Assembly (NCBI GenBank): GCA_944472155.2
Contig: OX235273.1
Span: 85,430,793-85,494,792, forward strand
Reading direction: 5' to 3'
From: Trichobilharzia szidati
Taxonomy: Eukaryota > Platyhelminthes > Trematoda > Strigeidida > Schistosomatidae
Length of the DNA: 64,000 nucleotides
Part shown: one piece after another, positions 11,376 through 22,815 of the stretch
Layout of the letters: each line of letters starts with the position of its first letter
How positions within the stretch are numbered: position 1 is the first letter of the stretch
Made by a program: the position numbers and the translations under genes
Notes under the pieces: model-generated
Seen by the model: the letters and a program-made list of their open reading frames with translations, nothing else
Database searches by the model: none
Told to the model about the DNA's origin: nothing

Positions 11376-13088
11376 TGATTCAATGCAAAGATGGACAAGA
11401 GAAAGACGCTGAGCTAAACTTACACAGCACTGGACAAAGAAGTGAAGAAGAGTGCCAGGAAGGACAAAAGACAATTCTACGACAATCTGGCCACTAAAGC
11501 TGAGAAGGCAGCAGGCAAAAGGGACCTGAGGACACTATATCAGATAACCAAGTCTCTATCCGGGAAGAGATCAACACAAGAAAAACCTATAAAAGACAGC
11601 CAAGAGAACCCAATTACCAAGGAAGAAAGACAGATTAAACAATGGGCGGATCACTTCAAAGGACTCTTGAACTGACCACCACCTGGAACTCGTCCAGAAA
11701 TACCAACAACAGCGCGTACACAAATGCAAGTTGACACCCATCCTCCAACGAAAACTGAAGTCTTGAATGCAATCAAGCTTCTGAAGGCTGGAAAAGCAGC
11801 TGGACCAGATGGAATACCCCCGGAAGCACTGAAAGCGGACCCAGAAACGACGGCAGATATGCTGACTCCATTATTGCAAAAGGTCTGGAAAGAGGGAAAG
11901 CTGCCTACTGACTGGAGGAAAGGTAACCTAGTGAAACTACCAAAGAAGGGCGACCTAGGACCCTGCAAGAACTGGCGAGGAATCATGCTCCTGTCGACGC
12001 CAAGTAAAATCCCGAGTCGCATCATCCTGGAGAGAATCAAGGACGCACTGGATACAGAACTCCGACCAGAACAAGCTGGATTCAGGAAAGACAAATCATG
12101 TTCTGACCAAATTGCAACTCTACGCATCATCATCACAGAACAAAGCGTGGAATGGTAATCAAACCTCTACCTCAACTTTATAGACTTTGAGAAGGCCTTC
12201 GACAGCGTTGACCGCGAAGTAATTTGGGAACTACTCGAGTAATACGGCTTACCTCAAATATTCATCAACCTTATCCAACAGCTGTACGACAACGGCACAT
12301 GTCAAGTGATCCACAACGGAAAACTCAGCGAGGCGTTTGGAGTAAACACAGGAGTCAGACAAGGGTGCTTATTATCACCAATGATATTCCTAATTGTGGT
12401 GGACTGGATTATGCGTCAGACAGTGGGAAACGACAAGACAGGGATATCCTGGACCAGCGTGAAGAACTTAGAAGACCTGGATTTCGCGGACGATTTATGC
12501 TCGATGTCACACAAAATCGAAAACTTACAAGCGAAAACTGACAAACTGTTCGCAGTAGCAGCGACGACAGGACTCCAGGTGAACAAAGACAAGACGGAGT
12601 TTATGAAAATAACCAATCAACAACAACAACAGCAGCAGCAACATCCAGTGCCAATCACCATCAACGGGAGGGATTTGAAAGAGGTTACTTCATTCACTTA
12701 TCTAGGGAGCATTGTCTCAACTACAGGAGGAATGGACGAGGATGTCAAATCGAGAATCGGGAAGGCGAGAAACACATTCATCAATCTGAAACCAATCTGG
12801 AAATCTTCGTCACTCAGCCTGCATCAACAACAAAATTCGGATTTTCAATACAAACGTCAAGTCAGTTCTTCTATACGGATCAGAAACTTAGCGGGTCACA
12901 AAGAATATTTCCAACAGGTTGCAGACCTTTATCAACAGCTGTCTTCGTTCTATACTCAAGATCAGATGGCCGGAAAGAATCACCAACAAGAAACTATGGG
13001 AACAAACAAAACAAGAACCAATCGCCTAACAAATATGCAGGAGAAAGTGGAGATGGATTCGACACTCGTTGAGGAGGCCGTTGGGTGA
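11376..13088 (+). pseudogene. RTE LINE reverse transcriptase region, broken
   Basis: Continuation of the LINE ORF in a shifted frame. Visible motifs: KAAGPDGIPPEALK (about 11789-11830), NWRGIMLLSTPSK, RPEQAGFRKDKSC, FIDFEKAFDSVDR (about 12177-12215), GVRQGCLLSP (about 12351-12380) and the catalytic box FADDL (about 12483-12497). Stops interrupt at 11673-11675, 12156-12158 and 12239-12241. A CAA/CAG run (12618-12642) encodes a glutamine tract. Downstream of about 12830 the frame shifts again; the expected C-terminal SETW... and RW-IGH-type motifs are only seen in other frames. Not functional. Confidence 0.9.
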
Positions 13089-13267
13089 CATCGCGCGTCA
13101 GGCCAGTGCTCGAGTGGAACCCGAAAGGGAAGCGGCGAGTGGGACGTCGGTGCAAGGGTGACATGGAGGAGATCGTGTGAAGAGGAACTGAAACAGCATG
13201 GATTAACATGGATGCAAGTGAAAAGTACAGCAGAAGACAGAAGCAAGTGGAGGCGTGTAGTTGAAGC

Positions 13268-13305
13268 CCTATGTTCCACTAGGAACCCAAGGGAACAATA
13301 ATAAA
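13268..13305 (+). repeat. RTE 3' tail shared with SINEs
   Basis: GCCCTATGTTCCACTAGGAA followed by CCCAAGGGAACAATAATAA. The same tail, with small changes, ends the SINE copies at 22.8 kb (+) and, inverted, 19.2 and 47.46 kb, and the RTE fragments at 24.4 and 58.6 kb. LINE reverse transcriptases recognise such 3' tails. Confidence 0.85.
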
Positions 13306-13744
13306 TTCAGAAATCTAGGTTTTCAAATTTTTAAAGCCTTGTGCATACTAATTTTGTTCTTCATATCATATCAAATAAACCTTGCTGAAATGTTGTGAAA
13401 ACTGACCAAAGTATTTAAGATAAGTTTTCACTTTCAAAGAAAAGCAATCTAATTGAAAAAATTTTAAGGAAATAAACTTGCGACCTCTTGTAGAAATGAA
13501 GGAGATCCCAGTCAATCTGTTTACATTACATAATAGACGGTGATAAAATAATACCTTCTAGATGAGATTTTGAGCTTAATTTATTGCTTACGCTTTTGGC
13601 ATTGTCTATTTGTGTTTCAGGAAGTTCCTGGTGCCTTATTTCAAGCCTTAGTAGAAATTTCAAGTATCCAAGACCAATTCTGAGTCATTCCTAAGATATA
13701 TATATCTATATATACCTTAAATTGCATGCATGCTACCAGAAATA
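13306..13744. other. Gene-free stretch with short TA repeat
   Basis: Nothing coding is supported. A short imperfect (TA)n lies at 13695-13715. Confidence 0.5.
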
Positions 13745-14440
13745 AGTTTGACTAATATTTATACAGTTTACAGTTTACAATTTATTTAGGATAGTAGACT
13801 ATATGCCTGTGTTAATCCTTTCGATTTGTTACACACAGGAGGTCCAATCTCGCCTTGAATGAATCAACGGATGGCGCTGATATGACGTGTTCCGGTGGGG
13901 AGTTCCAATGGTTCACAATTCGATGCGAAAAACGGATCTCCAAACGCAGACGATTCGACCGTGGTTTTTGAACCTTGAGGTGATATCCTCGCAATTGGTT
14001 GGTGCTAGAAGGAAGAAATAAATTAGATAAATTTGCTCCAAAATCATTTCTTAGGATATGGTATGCTAGTATTAGGTCACCCCTAAGTCGTCTGTATGAC
14101 AGTGGAAATAAACCCAGTCGACTTAACCTCTCTTCATATGAGAGGGTTGAGAAACCCTTTATTAGCTTAGTTCCTACTCTTTGCACCCTTTCTAATAAGT
14201 CTATTTCGTATTTGAAACACGGGCTCGCTGCCTGGATCCCATATTCCAAATGAGGTCTGATATAAGTCGGATATAATATACGAAATATTTCAGCGTTAAA
14301 ATTTGCAAAAGCCTTGCGTATTTATGACGTGATAAGTGATGACTGATGGTGGAATCGAGATCTGTTTCATGCCAGGATTCACACCATTGGTCTTCGGATT
14401 GATAGAAAGGTATCATTGTATGAAACATCTCTGATTTTAC
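13745..14440 (-). mobile_element. CR1-like LINE, 3' fragment
   Basis: Contains the C-terminal end of a CR1/Jockey-type reverse transcriptase ORF and a short 3' UTR ending near 13745 in repeated TGTAAACTGTAAACTG. Upstream coding is recognisable in another frame to about 14330 (KAFANFNAEIFRILYPTYIR), so the copy is 5'-truncated and frameshifted. This is a different LINE clade from the RTE elements in the window. Confidence 0.8.
13812..14249 (-). pseudogene. CR1-like reverse transcriptase C-terminal domain
   Basis: Open stretch of 145 codons on the minus strand. It reads YGIQAASPC, then LERVQRVGTKLIKGF, LSYEERLSRLGLFPL, YRRLRGDLILAYHIL, RFSHRIVNHWNSPPEHV and SVDSFKARLDLL. These blocks, in this order, are the hallmark of the region downstream of the RT palm in CR1-like LINEs. 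The catalytic RT motifs would lie further upstream and are absent. The first ATG is internal to the ancestral ORF. Confidence 0.85.
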
Positions 14441-14529
14441 ACAGATATATAGAGTTATTCTGATTTATTCGCCTGCATTTTAATTCAATACTATCAGTTC
14501 CCTTGAACAAAGAGAGAACAAATATATTT

Positions 14530-14572
14530 TCAGGATTAAAAGAACTCTTTTTATTTCACGGCTTTTCTTCAG
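14530..14572 (-). ncRNA. Hammerhead-like core in left arm of PLE-C
   Basis: Minus strand: CTGAAGA (14566-14572), 8 nt, GAAA (14554-14557), then a hairpin AAAAGA/TCTTTT. The right arm has the mirrored equivalent at 15716-15760. The core differs from CTGATGA at one base and stem I is not evident, so the call rests on position and on similarity to better copies. Confidence 0.3.
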
Positions 14573-14958
14573 CTGTAAACAGCTTAGAAATTAAAAGTTA
14601 TTATAAATGTAAATGTAAAACATCAGTAATTATTTCAACTCAAAGGGTATAGTTTTGGAACAACATTACCAATAAATTCGCGAAAAATACCCATCCAGAC
14701 ATGAATACAAGAACAAACAGGTCAGCGAAGAGTCTCTTTTCGGCGAATTCATTCACTTAGCAAATATGTATAATTATCTTTTTGGGTGTTTGTGTGTACA
14801 TTCGATTTGTCAGACAAGGATAAAAATTAGTTATGGTTTGCGTCATCAAAATGTTTCGAAAATGTGATGAATAATCAAATTGTAACTAGGGGAGGGGGGT
14901 AAGATTAGTAAGTGTTGACAAGGGTTACGTAATATGAAAGACACCCAAAAAAGTAGGG

Positions 14959-15270
14959 TGTGAAGCGACATATATAGGTCATTCTACGCGTGTTTCATCT
15001 AAAAGAGTCAAAGAACATTATCCCGCTTCGCTACGAAAAGATAACAGTAGACCAATAAGGATTACTATAGTTGAACATATATTCAACACTGGTCACTCAA
15101 TATGCACGGAGAATTCATTCAAAGTTATCGACAAAGTCAAAAGAAGACTCCTGAAAACGGTAAGCTTCCATGCACTTTGCATTGGCGATGCCTTAGCGAT
15201 CCGGATAGAAAACCCTGATTTATGTACACAGAAGAAACCACTCTGTCCCCTCCTTATATCCTCTGCATAA
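14959..15270 (+). pseudogene. PLE GIY-YIG endonuclease C-terminus
   Basis: A 103-codon open stretch with no start codon of its own. It begins CEATYIGHSTRVSSKRVKEH, followed by HIFNTGHSICTENSFKVIDK and GDALAIRIENPDLCTQKK, and ends ...SSA-stop at 15268-15270. The order CxxxYIG, KEH, TGH, LCxQKK is the usual end of the PLE protein. The start is cut by the left inverted arm. The open stretch may survive by chance. Confidence 0.8.
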
Positions 15271-15715
15271 TTCCAAGTTCGACTACTTTGTTATTAATAC
15301 TATTTGTGAATTGTTGTATAACATTTTAGTGACATCTTTTACTTAACTAACCCTTTATTTACTCTTTCTATATATTACATAATTTATTTTGGATACTTGT
15401 CTCCATGCTCTTTCATTAACACCCCATTTTTCTGGGTGCCTTTCATATTACGTAACCCTTGTCAATACTTACTAGTCTTCACTACCATAGTTACAATATG
15501 ACTAGTCATCACAGTTTTTGAAATATTTTGATGACGCAAACAATAACTATAACTACCTTTTAATTCTTGTCTCACAAACCTAATATACATACACACCCAA
15601 AGAAATAATGATACATATTTGCGATTGTACAGCTAATGAATTAGCCGAAAAGAGGCTCCTCTATGAACTGTTTGTTCTTATACTAATAAATTGCCATTTT
15701 TTAGGCGGTAAACAG

Positions 15716-15760
15716 CTGAAGAAAAGTTGTGAAATAGAAGGGGGTCTTTGTATCCTAAAA
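15716..15760 (+). ncRNA. Hammerhead-like core in right arm of PLE-C
   Basis: CTGAAGA (15716-15722), 8 nt, GAAA (15731-15734), then a short hairpin AGA...TCT. It is the inverted partner of the motif at 14530-14572. It is probably degenerate. Confidence 0.3.
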
Positions 15761-15770
15761 ATATGTATGT

Positions 15771-18700
15771 ATTTTACTTATTGTAGTTATTGATCAATCA
15801 GAAGAGCATTAACTAATTATGTTTTTATTCGTTTAGACTAATAATTAAGTTACTTACTTTTACACATCCTTTACTGTATTCAGGTAATGTAACAGCGTGT
15901 TTTGTTTATATTCAATGAAAAATATTAATTTTGTGAACACAACAACAAGAGTGCCTCATGACTGTTTTGAGAACAACATTTAATATTTTGTAGACAAAAA
16001 CACTTACGGTCAAGATCTCTTTAGGTCTTAAACTTTATGATTCCACGATAAATTTGTTGTATTGTACGGAAATGATTGATTTCAAGTAAGAAGATATCCC
16101 AAAGTGACGCGGGTTAGAGGACATGCAAACAATAGTCAGCGGTTCAGTCCTGAATGGAGACTCTCCTTTGATTTAATATAAGCCTGTTACACTATAATAA
16201 ACACCTAAAACAATGAAAGAGAAAAAGCGCTTCAGTAATATATTCACATAATCATCAAATCAGGAATCTGGTTATGTTAGCAGTAATTTCTCTACTTTTA
16301 CGTATTCTATTTTCGATAATTGTATGTATATGCATATCCCTTGCATGTTCATCACAGTTCTAACAACCTTAAAAGGGACAAGAGCCAGGATATTCAAGTT
16401 AAAAAGGCACATCAGTATACGAACACTGAAGTGGAATTCAAGGACCCATGAACTCAGCATTTAGAAATTCTACAAAGTGTATAAATTCGAGATGAGTTTC
16501 AGATTATTCTAGTAAGTCGTAATAGACTGAGCCGACTAAATTGCACATGAAGACATTTAATTATCAGTAACGTCGGGTATCCATGTCGTTATACCGCAAG
16601 TTGACAGAAAGTTGGGATTCATAGGTCAATAAGATCAGGAGTCTAATGCTGGGTGATGTCTTATGTGTAGAATGCTGAGAATTCCTAAATTAGGAAGAAA
16701 CATCAGTCTGGTACTCATTGGCTGCCAAATTTTCTTTAGCTGGTTACCTCCACAGCCAGTGTCCATCTTGAAATTAATTAAATTCTAGCATACTCAACAT
16801 GTGTAAGTTTATATTTGCTTTACATCATTGTTTCGATTACGAATGACATATTAAGGGTAATATTGAATGTTTAGGTTAAGTTGATTTTAAAAAAATTACT
16901 TTACCAAATGAGTTGTATCGATCTCAAAAGGTGTTGATGGGCTTCATTATTAGAGAAACTCCTGAATTATTTCCATTTTTCCATCTATTTTTAAGTTAAC
17001 AATATATTATGAAGAAATTAAAAGGTCCAACATAACTGATAAACCACCTAATGTTAAAGTCATTTGTTGTAGTACTGGATGAACAGAGTTTAAGCCAAGA
17101 AGTTAGCGGGGTAGTTGACGCTAACTTATCATTGTTTCACATAACACCTAGGCATTACCTGTAATGGTTGCAGTGAAATGAAGACCTTTTCAAGTAGCTG
17201 GATATTCCAATTTATCCGTTGGCGAATAGCTAGTAGCCTGAAAGCTACCGATGTAAACTCTTCTGTAATATAAGAAAAGCTGATAAATCTCTGCTGTAGC
17301 AATCCAACCCCCCATGGTGTGAATTCTGCTGCAAACTAGATCTTTATTTTGCCTTCAAGCATAGTCTTTAAAACATCAGTAGTAGTCTGGCAAAACTGTA
17401 TGACTATATCAGATGTTCTCACTACCTGTTTCTTATCTTTATTAGTAATCATGAAAAGTATGAACATTTATATCATTAATACAGTATTAAATATTCAGTC
17501 TAATAATAATGTGACTGGTTCAATGGAATGTTAAATGTCTTCTGAAAAATTTGTTATAAATTTATATCTCTACAGTAACTATCATTACTTTGTCTATAGC
17601 TTGATTCCTTACTCACTCCCGATACACAAACAATAACAACTGATACATATTTACGTATTGTGTTGTTTAACACTTTCTTCCTGTTATTTTTCTGCGGTTT
17701 TTTTGTCTTCTACGAAAGTCGTGACCATTCATAATTAGTTCTGGTAGATTGAACATTAAACTCAGTGTTATTTTCAATAATCATTGTGTTTTTTTTATCA
17801 CTGTATTTATCATCAGTAGGTGTTCATGCAAATTGTTATTTTATTTAATTAATTCAATAACGCACATATTTTAAAAAATATGAAATATGAGGATTCATGG
17901 ATTATTATCTTTTTATCAGAAAATTTCGTTTCGTTTGCTTTTTGTTTTTGCCTTTATTCTTTTTCTGTTTTATTCTTCCACACTGGTTAAAGGTGTTTAC
18001 ACAAATTCAGGCAACCTTAATTAGATTTACTGAACTCGACATAGATATTCACATGACACAGCGGCCAATAATAATTTATGCTCACATTCTATATCCCATT
18101 TATTATTGCATCCGTTTATCTCTATAATAATTATTAATGAATAAATGTTTTATGATATGGTGATGATTCTTATGTGAATAAATCATACGGGCAAAATCAT
18201 AACGTTTATAGGAATAGTAATAGTAGTTTTAGTAGTAGTAGTAGCAGCAGCAGCAGAAAAAATAGGCATATTTCCGCCAAAACAAAACACAAAGCTTTAT
18301 GAATAGATAGTATGCATACATTTCAATAGTCATGTAGCGTTGCGTGGGTGAGTGTCAATACACACATGCATATGTGTTGTGAATATGGTATTGTATATAC
18401 CAGTGGTCAGTTGCATGCTATATTCAATTATCATTGCATAATATGTAATAATATAATTATTATTATTTGTTTTCCTTTATAATTTCCTTCTAGATTATTA
18501 TAGAGAAGTTATAAATTAACTTATATTCTACATTAAATGTGTATTATCTTGCTGAGAAATTATGCATTACAGAAAGGAAGATGGTAATTACCATTTATTA
18601 TTATTAACTGGCTAAAGGCAACGGTTGTCTGTTGTCATTTATCGGCACATTGTATCTACACATACAAGAAAAAAAAATCTAGTCCTACTTATTCTATTAT

Positions 18701-19214
18701 TCTTATTACAAGTACTATCACTCGATTATTCCATGGTTTAATTTTTGTAGAAACGAATCACTTGAGGTTATCTCAAAGATTATAAACTTAATTATTGCTG
18801 TACAAGTCAACTAAATGCTCAGAATTGTTAGTTCAATGAAAATGAGAGGTAATAAAATCCAGTCGATTAATAGATTGAAACAAATTTAGAAAAAAGTGGA
18901 CTAAAATGCCCAATATTGAAATGAAAGATAACGAGAATACATAACTACTGAACATCTTGAATGAAGAACAGTCTCTTAGTTATATACATTATTTATTACC
19001 TAATCAATACAATTTTAAAATAAAGATAATAAGATGAATTCTCCCTGTTGTGTAATAAAATAATACATTTCTCAAAAAAATTTTATGTTATTTTTCAGTT
19101 CAATAATAGCCATACGCTAAAGTCAATAGAATGAGTAGTAGTAAGCAACTGCCTTATTTTCACATTTTATTCTTTAAACATACGAATATACCCATTAGAT
19201 AATAATTATTTTTT
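15771..19214. other. Long gene-free stretch
   Basis: 3.4 kb without supported genes. Open frames here are short and low-complexity. It contains a trinucleotide microsatellite at 18217-18256. Confidence 0.5.
18217..18256 (+). repeat. AGT/AGC trinucleotide microsatellite
   Basis: Imperfect (TAG)n passing into (CAG)n over about 40 bp. It is not in a recognisable coding frame. Confidence 0.85.
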
Positions 19215-19443
19215 CTATTCCTTTACGTTCCCAGTGGAACATAGGGCATCGAGCTAGAGGCTTGAAGTTTCGGTAGCAGTGGTGTTTATTTTTACGGGAT
19301 GGGGTTGCTAGCCTCATGCCTAACCTTCTGTCTCTACCAGTCATATTACTAGCTTAGAGAGGCAAAGGATTACGTTGGCCGGGGATCGATCCCCGGACCA
19401 TATGCGTGGTTGGCGAGCATTTTACCGCTGCGCCACCGATGCC
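19215..19443 (-). mobile_element. tRNA-derived SINE with RTE tail, complete copy
   Basis: On the minus strand it starts at 19443 with a tRNA-like head: A box TGGCGCAGCGGTAAAATGC and B box region GGGGATCGATCCCC, which would form an internal Pol III promoter. The body (GGCATGAGGCTAGCAACCCC, then CACTGCTACCGAAACTTCAA) matches the RTE LINE 5' UTR at 10095-10182. It ends in the RTE 3' tail GCCCTATGTTCCACTGGGAA near 19215. The head retains tRNA-like promoter elements but is not a functional tRNA gene: the anticodon arm is not regular and the transcript would continue into the body. Confidence 0.85.
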
Positions 19444-19454
19444 ATTAGATTTTA

Positions 19455-19740
19455 GGAAAATGAAAAGGCAACTGCAGCGGGAGATTTTTCTTTTCCACGG
19501 AATCATCATCGAGGCTTTGCATCCATGAAGGGAAGGTAAAGATGCAGAACTATTACTGGAAAGGGGTCAAAACATTCCTATTTTTATCGCGCAGTTTTAT
19601 CTCGTTATTTACTGTTGTTTGAGTTCTGTTCAATAATAATTCTGGAACTTTCTTACTCCTATATTAAACATATTCATGAATGTAAAGCTGAAGACTTCTT
19701 CGAAAAGAAGGAAAGTTTCCTTCTCTGCGATTGTTTTTTG
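19455..19740. mobile_element. Probable PLE LTR-like inverted pair, remnant
   Basis: The left part (about 19467-19560) and the right part (about 19640-19740) are diverged inverted copies. GCAACTGCAGCGGGAG on the left answers CTCTGCGATTG on the right, and ATCATCATCGAGGC answers the GCTGAAGACTTCTTCG side. The right part aligns with the arms at 38.2/39.4 kb (TACAGC..., TTCGTCGAAAAG, TTCGCTGCAACTG). No coding sequence lies between the arms. Confidence 0.5.
19685..19732 (+). ncRNA. Hammerhead-like motif in PLE remnant
   Basis: CTGAAGA (19688-19694), 7 nt, GAAA (19702-19705), then a 9-bp hairpin AGAAGGAAA/TTTCCTTCT (19706-19724) and CTGCG. Stem III is strong, but stem I pairing is poor and U7 of the core is A. 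Likely a fossil. Confidence 0.4.
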
Positions 19741-19964
19741 TTTTCGTGCCTTACTTTTCAGGTATCTTCTCCGATAAGATTTTTGTCAGTATAAATTGGC
19801 ACTTTTTGAAATTAAAATAAAGAAGAAATATTAGTACGTTTGAGCCTTAAATATTTAATTTTTATTTTGATTACAGCTTAATGCCACACCGTATTTTCTG
19901 TACAAGTATGACATTTTCAGCATGGATATCGGTAGCCCAAATTTACAGGCCAACCATAGATATC

Positions 19965-20020
19965 AGGCGTGCGTCGGCAGGGGATCGAACCCCGGACCAT
20001 GTGCATGGTCGACGACAGAA
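19965..20020 (-). repeat. SINE tRNA-like head fragment
   Basis: Minus strand: CATGCACATGGTCCGGGGTT followed by CGATCCCC, the B-box side of the same SINE head. Body and tail are missing. Confidence 0.65.
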
Positions 20021-22611
20021 CTAAATGGAAATATAGAAATCCGAGATTTCATTTCAGGAGAAGGCATTCCCAAGACCGTTAGAAGCTTCAACATCGGATT
20101 TACTTATTTTAGGTATTATTTCAGTATACATATAGAAGTCAAGCTGGAATTTATTGAAAGTTATGCCGTATTAAGTCCATGTATATTTGTCAATGAGGCA
20201 GAGTTTATCGATGTCTATCATTAAATGATAAATCATAAATATTTCTTAAGTTCATAACTGTGAATAACCAGAATGAGGAAAAGCAATAATGGACCAGAAA
20301 TACCTCCTCTTCCCTTCTAAACATAATTCATCATCAACTAAACAAAGTGTTGCAAGGTATTAGCGATTTAATTTTTGTAAATTTATAGGTGGTCACTAAA
20401 AAATATTTCAGAGTTTTGGCTTCATTTTAGTGTAGTTTCAAGTATGATTATTCCATTTAACCTTCGTTAATCTGAAGTCTACTATTTCATAAGTCACATT
20501 GTCTGAATTCTACTCATAGGTGTTTGACTGACTTCATTTCCTTCTCTAGTCTCCTTAAAATTGCTGATAACCAGTGTTTTTGTCTATGAAAGTTTTGAAA
20601 AGTAATGCAAAACTTTTCTCGCCCTAAGGATAAACAGTTGGTAGCAGTTATCAGATATGTATGATTTAAACTATATTCTAACTTTCTCTAATCATTCAGC
20701 CTACAGATATTTCAAGTGAGTGCTAAATACACTTCAGAGATTTTTTTTCATCCAGTGACACCTGGTAATTAAAACCTCTCCGAGGGTAATAAGTAAAAAA
20801 GACAGGGTCAAAATAATAAATGCTTGATTTACGCCTCTGTTTACTAGTGATCAGCTAAAGCTGAATGAACCTGTTATCTTACAAAACTAATATAGACGCA
20901 TATCTTTCTGTTTCATGACGAGTAGCATGCCTTCTAGCCGTAACCAAGTTTGTAAGGAGACGATGCGAAGCGATGGGCTATATTTTTCTGTAGCTTTTAT
21001 GAAATTTATATTCATAAATATACGACCCTAAATGTCTCTTTATTACTGAATGCTAAGCCGATGAGTTGGATTAATACAAATAAACAAATTTTCTTGGTTA
21101 AAAAATCGTCAGGGAGTAAATACTCTGAACTTAAACTTGATTTTTTAACGAAAATGTCAACATGATATGGTTAAAACAGAATGATTGGGGTATTTAGTAC
21201 TTAAGTTTAATCTACAGACATCTCTTTCAGTCCTCCACACATTTTGAAGTTACTGCCGTTTTATCACTTTTCTTTCCATAACAGGGGAATCTACTTACTG
21301 TGATAGTGAAAGGGTCTTAGAATAATTGAAAATTTGTCTAGTGACACATTAGCATGAGCTGGCTTTTTGAAAGATATTTCCATCTCAGAAACAGCAGCTT
21401 TCCTTTTTCCAACTGACGAAGTTATATGGTGCTAGCTACAAATAAGTTTCTCGGGTATAAAAACACTAATGACGTAAAAGTAAAATGAGAATACACAATC
21501 CGATGTAAAATTTCTGGATTGTAACAGATTTTAGACTTATGGTAAATTTGAAAAGTCCCTGAATTACTGATCAGAAAGTCTATTTCCGCTCGCTTTTTTC
21601 ACATAAATTCTACACTGAGAAGTATTTTTTACTGGATGACTTTTCAAACTCAGTTCGTCACTCATAACCATAACAAGAGTAACTCTGCACCCCTCAAACT
21701 TGGTTTTCAATAGTGCTAGTTATTCTTTTCCATTTAGCGAATAGCTCGTAGAACCCTCCAGATATTTTGAATCATCTCCGTTTCATATATCTCACCCAAT
21801 TCAACATCAAACAATAATTTCCAAAAGATTTTTCCCGGTACTTGAAGTGAATCATTGGGAAATCAAATTTGGGGAAAATTAAATTCTGGGAGGAAAACTG
21901 ACTACCTCAAAAAATATTTGATTTACACTGTAAAATAGTTGTGTTTGCTGAATGCTTACTTGTGAACCTGAAAAGTGCAATTATTAGAGTAATTCAGCAG
22001 TTGTAGGTTGTTGAGTTTCTTCTCAAATTCATTTGAATATATGTTAAAGTAAGCTCTAGCTTAAGTAATTAAGAAGATGCTCTAGTTGGCGAAGCGATTC
22101 ACTCTAGCTTGACAAAGTTGATAATAAATGTGATTAGAGTAAAATATTGAAATAGTTTGTTCCACGGATGTAGTACGGCAACTGAGCACGGATGATGGAT
22201 TCTATACGACACTAAGCTCATATAACAGATGTATTATGACGAATTACGGTTGTAAAAGTACTATCCTGTGTTCTGTAATGATTGCATATATAATGCCAAC
22301 AAAATTCTCCCTAATGTGTTTGGATAATTCATCTAAGCCCCTCTGTCTTTAAATGTGAATTACACGACTTTTCTTCTTGTATAACTGGTCGAGGTGTATT
22401 GTTGGTGCATTTTGAAACATTGTACAAGATACTCTCTACCTCAAGGACAGTTTGTTTTTCGTAAAAATTTTTAGGCGTCACATCAGGTGTAAAATATTGC
22501 TGAATTAATACAAAATACCATGTGAATTTAAATTTAGAGGAGAATTTGGCTACGGTTTCGTTTGTGGTCAACTGGGAATATCATATTTTCTAACTAGTGG
22601 TTTCCAAGTGG
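20021..22611. other. Gene-free stretch
   Basis: 2.6 kb with no supported feature on either strand. Confidence 0.45.
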
Positions 22612-22815
22612 AACCATGCAACTGGTCCGGGGTTTGATCCCCGGCCGACTCACTCCCAAACCTCCCTTAGCTGGTAATGAGCCTAACAAAGAGGGAAGAT
22701 TGGGTGTGCGGCTAGCAACCTCACCCGGTAAAAATAAAACCACTTCTATTGAAACTTTGAAGCTCTAACTTGAAGCCCTATGTTCCACTAGGAACGCAAA
22801 GGAATAAAATAATAA
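22612..22815 (+). mobile_element. tRNA-derived SINE with RTE tail, 5'-shortened
   Basis: Starts within the tRNA-like head (GGTCCGGGGTTTGATCCCCG, B box). The body segment AAAGAGGGAAGATTGGG and GCGGCTAGCAACCTCACCC is shared with the LINE 5' UTR. It ends GAAGCCCTATGTTCCACTAG plus a TAATAATAATAAA run. Same family as 19.2-19.4 and 47.5-47.7 kb. Confidence 0.85.

Larger units (their letters stand above)
10086..13305 (+). mobile_element. RTE-type non-LTR retrotransposon, near full length, inactive
   Basis: About 3.2 kb. Order: short 5' UTR (to about 10250), apurinic-type endonuclease, linker, reverse transcriptase, short C-terminal region, and a 3' tail GAAGCCCTATGTTCCACTAG followed by a short AATAATAA tract, typical of RTE elements, which lack a long poly(A). 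It is the best copy of the family in the window; antisense or truncated relatives lie at 3.8, 24.0, 25.7, 34.3, 35.7, 46.1, 52.0, 56.2 and 58.5 kb. Several stops and frameshifts interrupt the single expected ORF, so it cannot move by itself. Confidence 0.92.
14520..15770 (+). mobile_element. Penelope-like element (PLE-C) with inverted LTR-like arms
   Basis: A truncated PLE body flanked by inverted repeats. Left arm about 14520-14963, right arm about 15418-15770. Mirrored blocks include ACAAGGGTTACGTAATATGA (14920s, and its complement near 15450-15470), TTTGCGTCATCAAAAT and TCTTTTCGGC. The arms differ at many positions and by indels, so the insertion is old. The layout (inverted 3' region, truncated endonuclease ORF, 3' region) is the same as the younger insertion at 38.2-39.4 kb. 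No target duplication was resolved. Confidence 0.8.

Noticed and set aside
19381..19443. Functional tRNA gene on the minus strand
   Set aside because: A and B boxes are present, but the sequence runs straight into a SINE body and RTE tail and does not form a regular acceptor stem.
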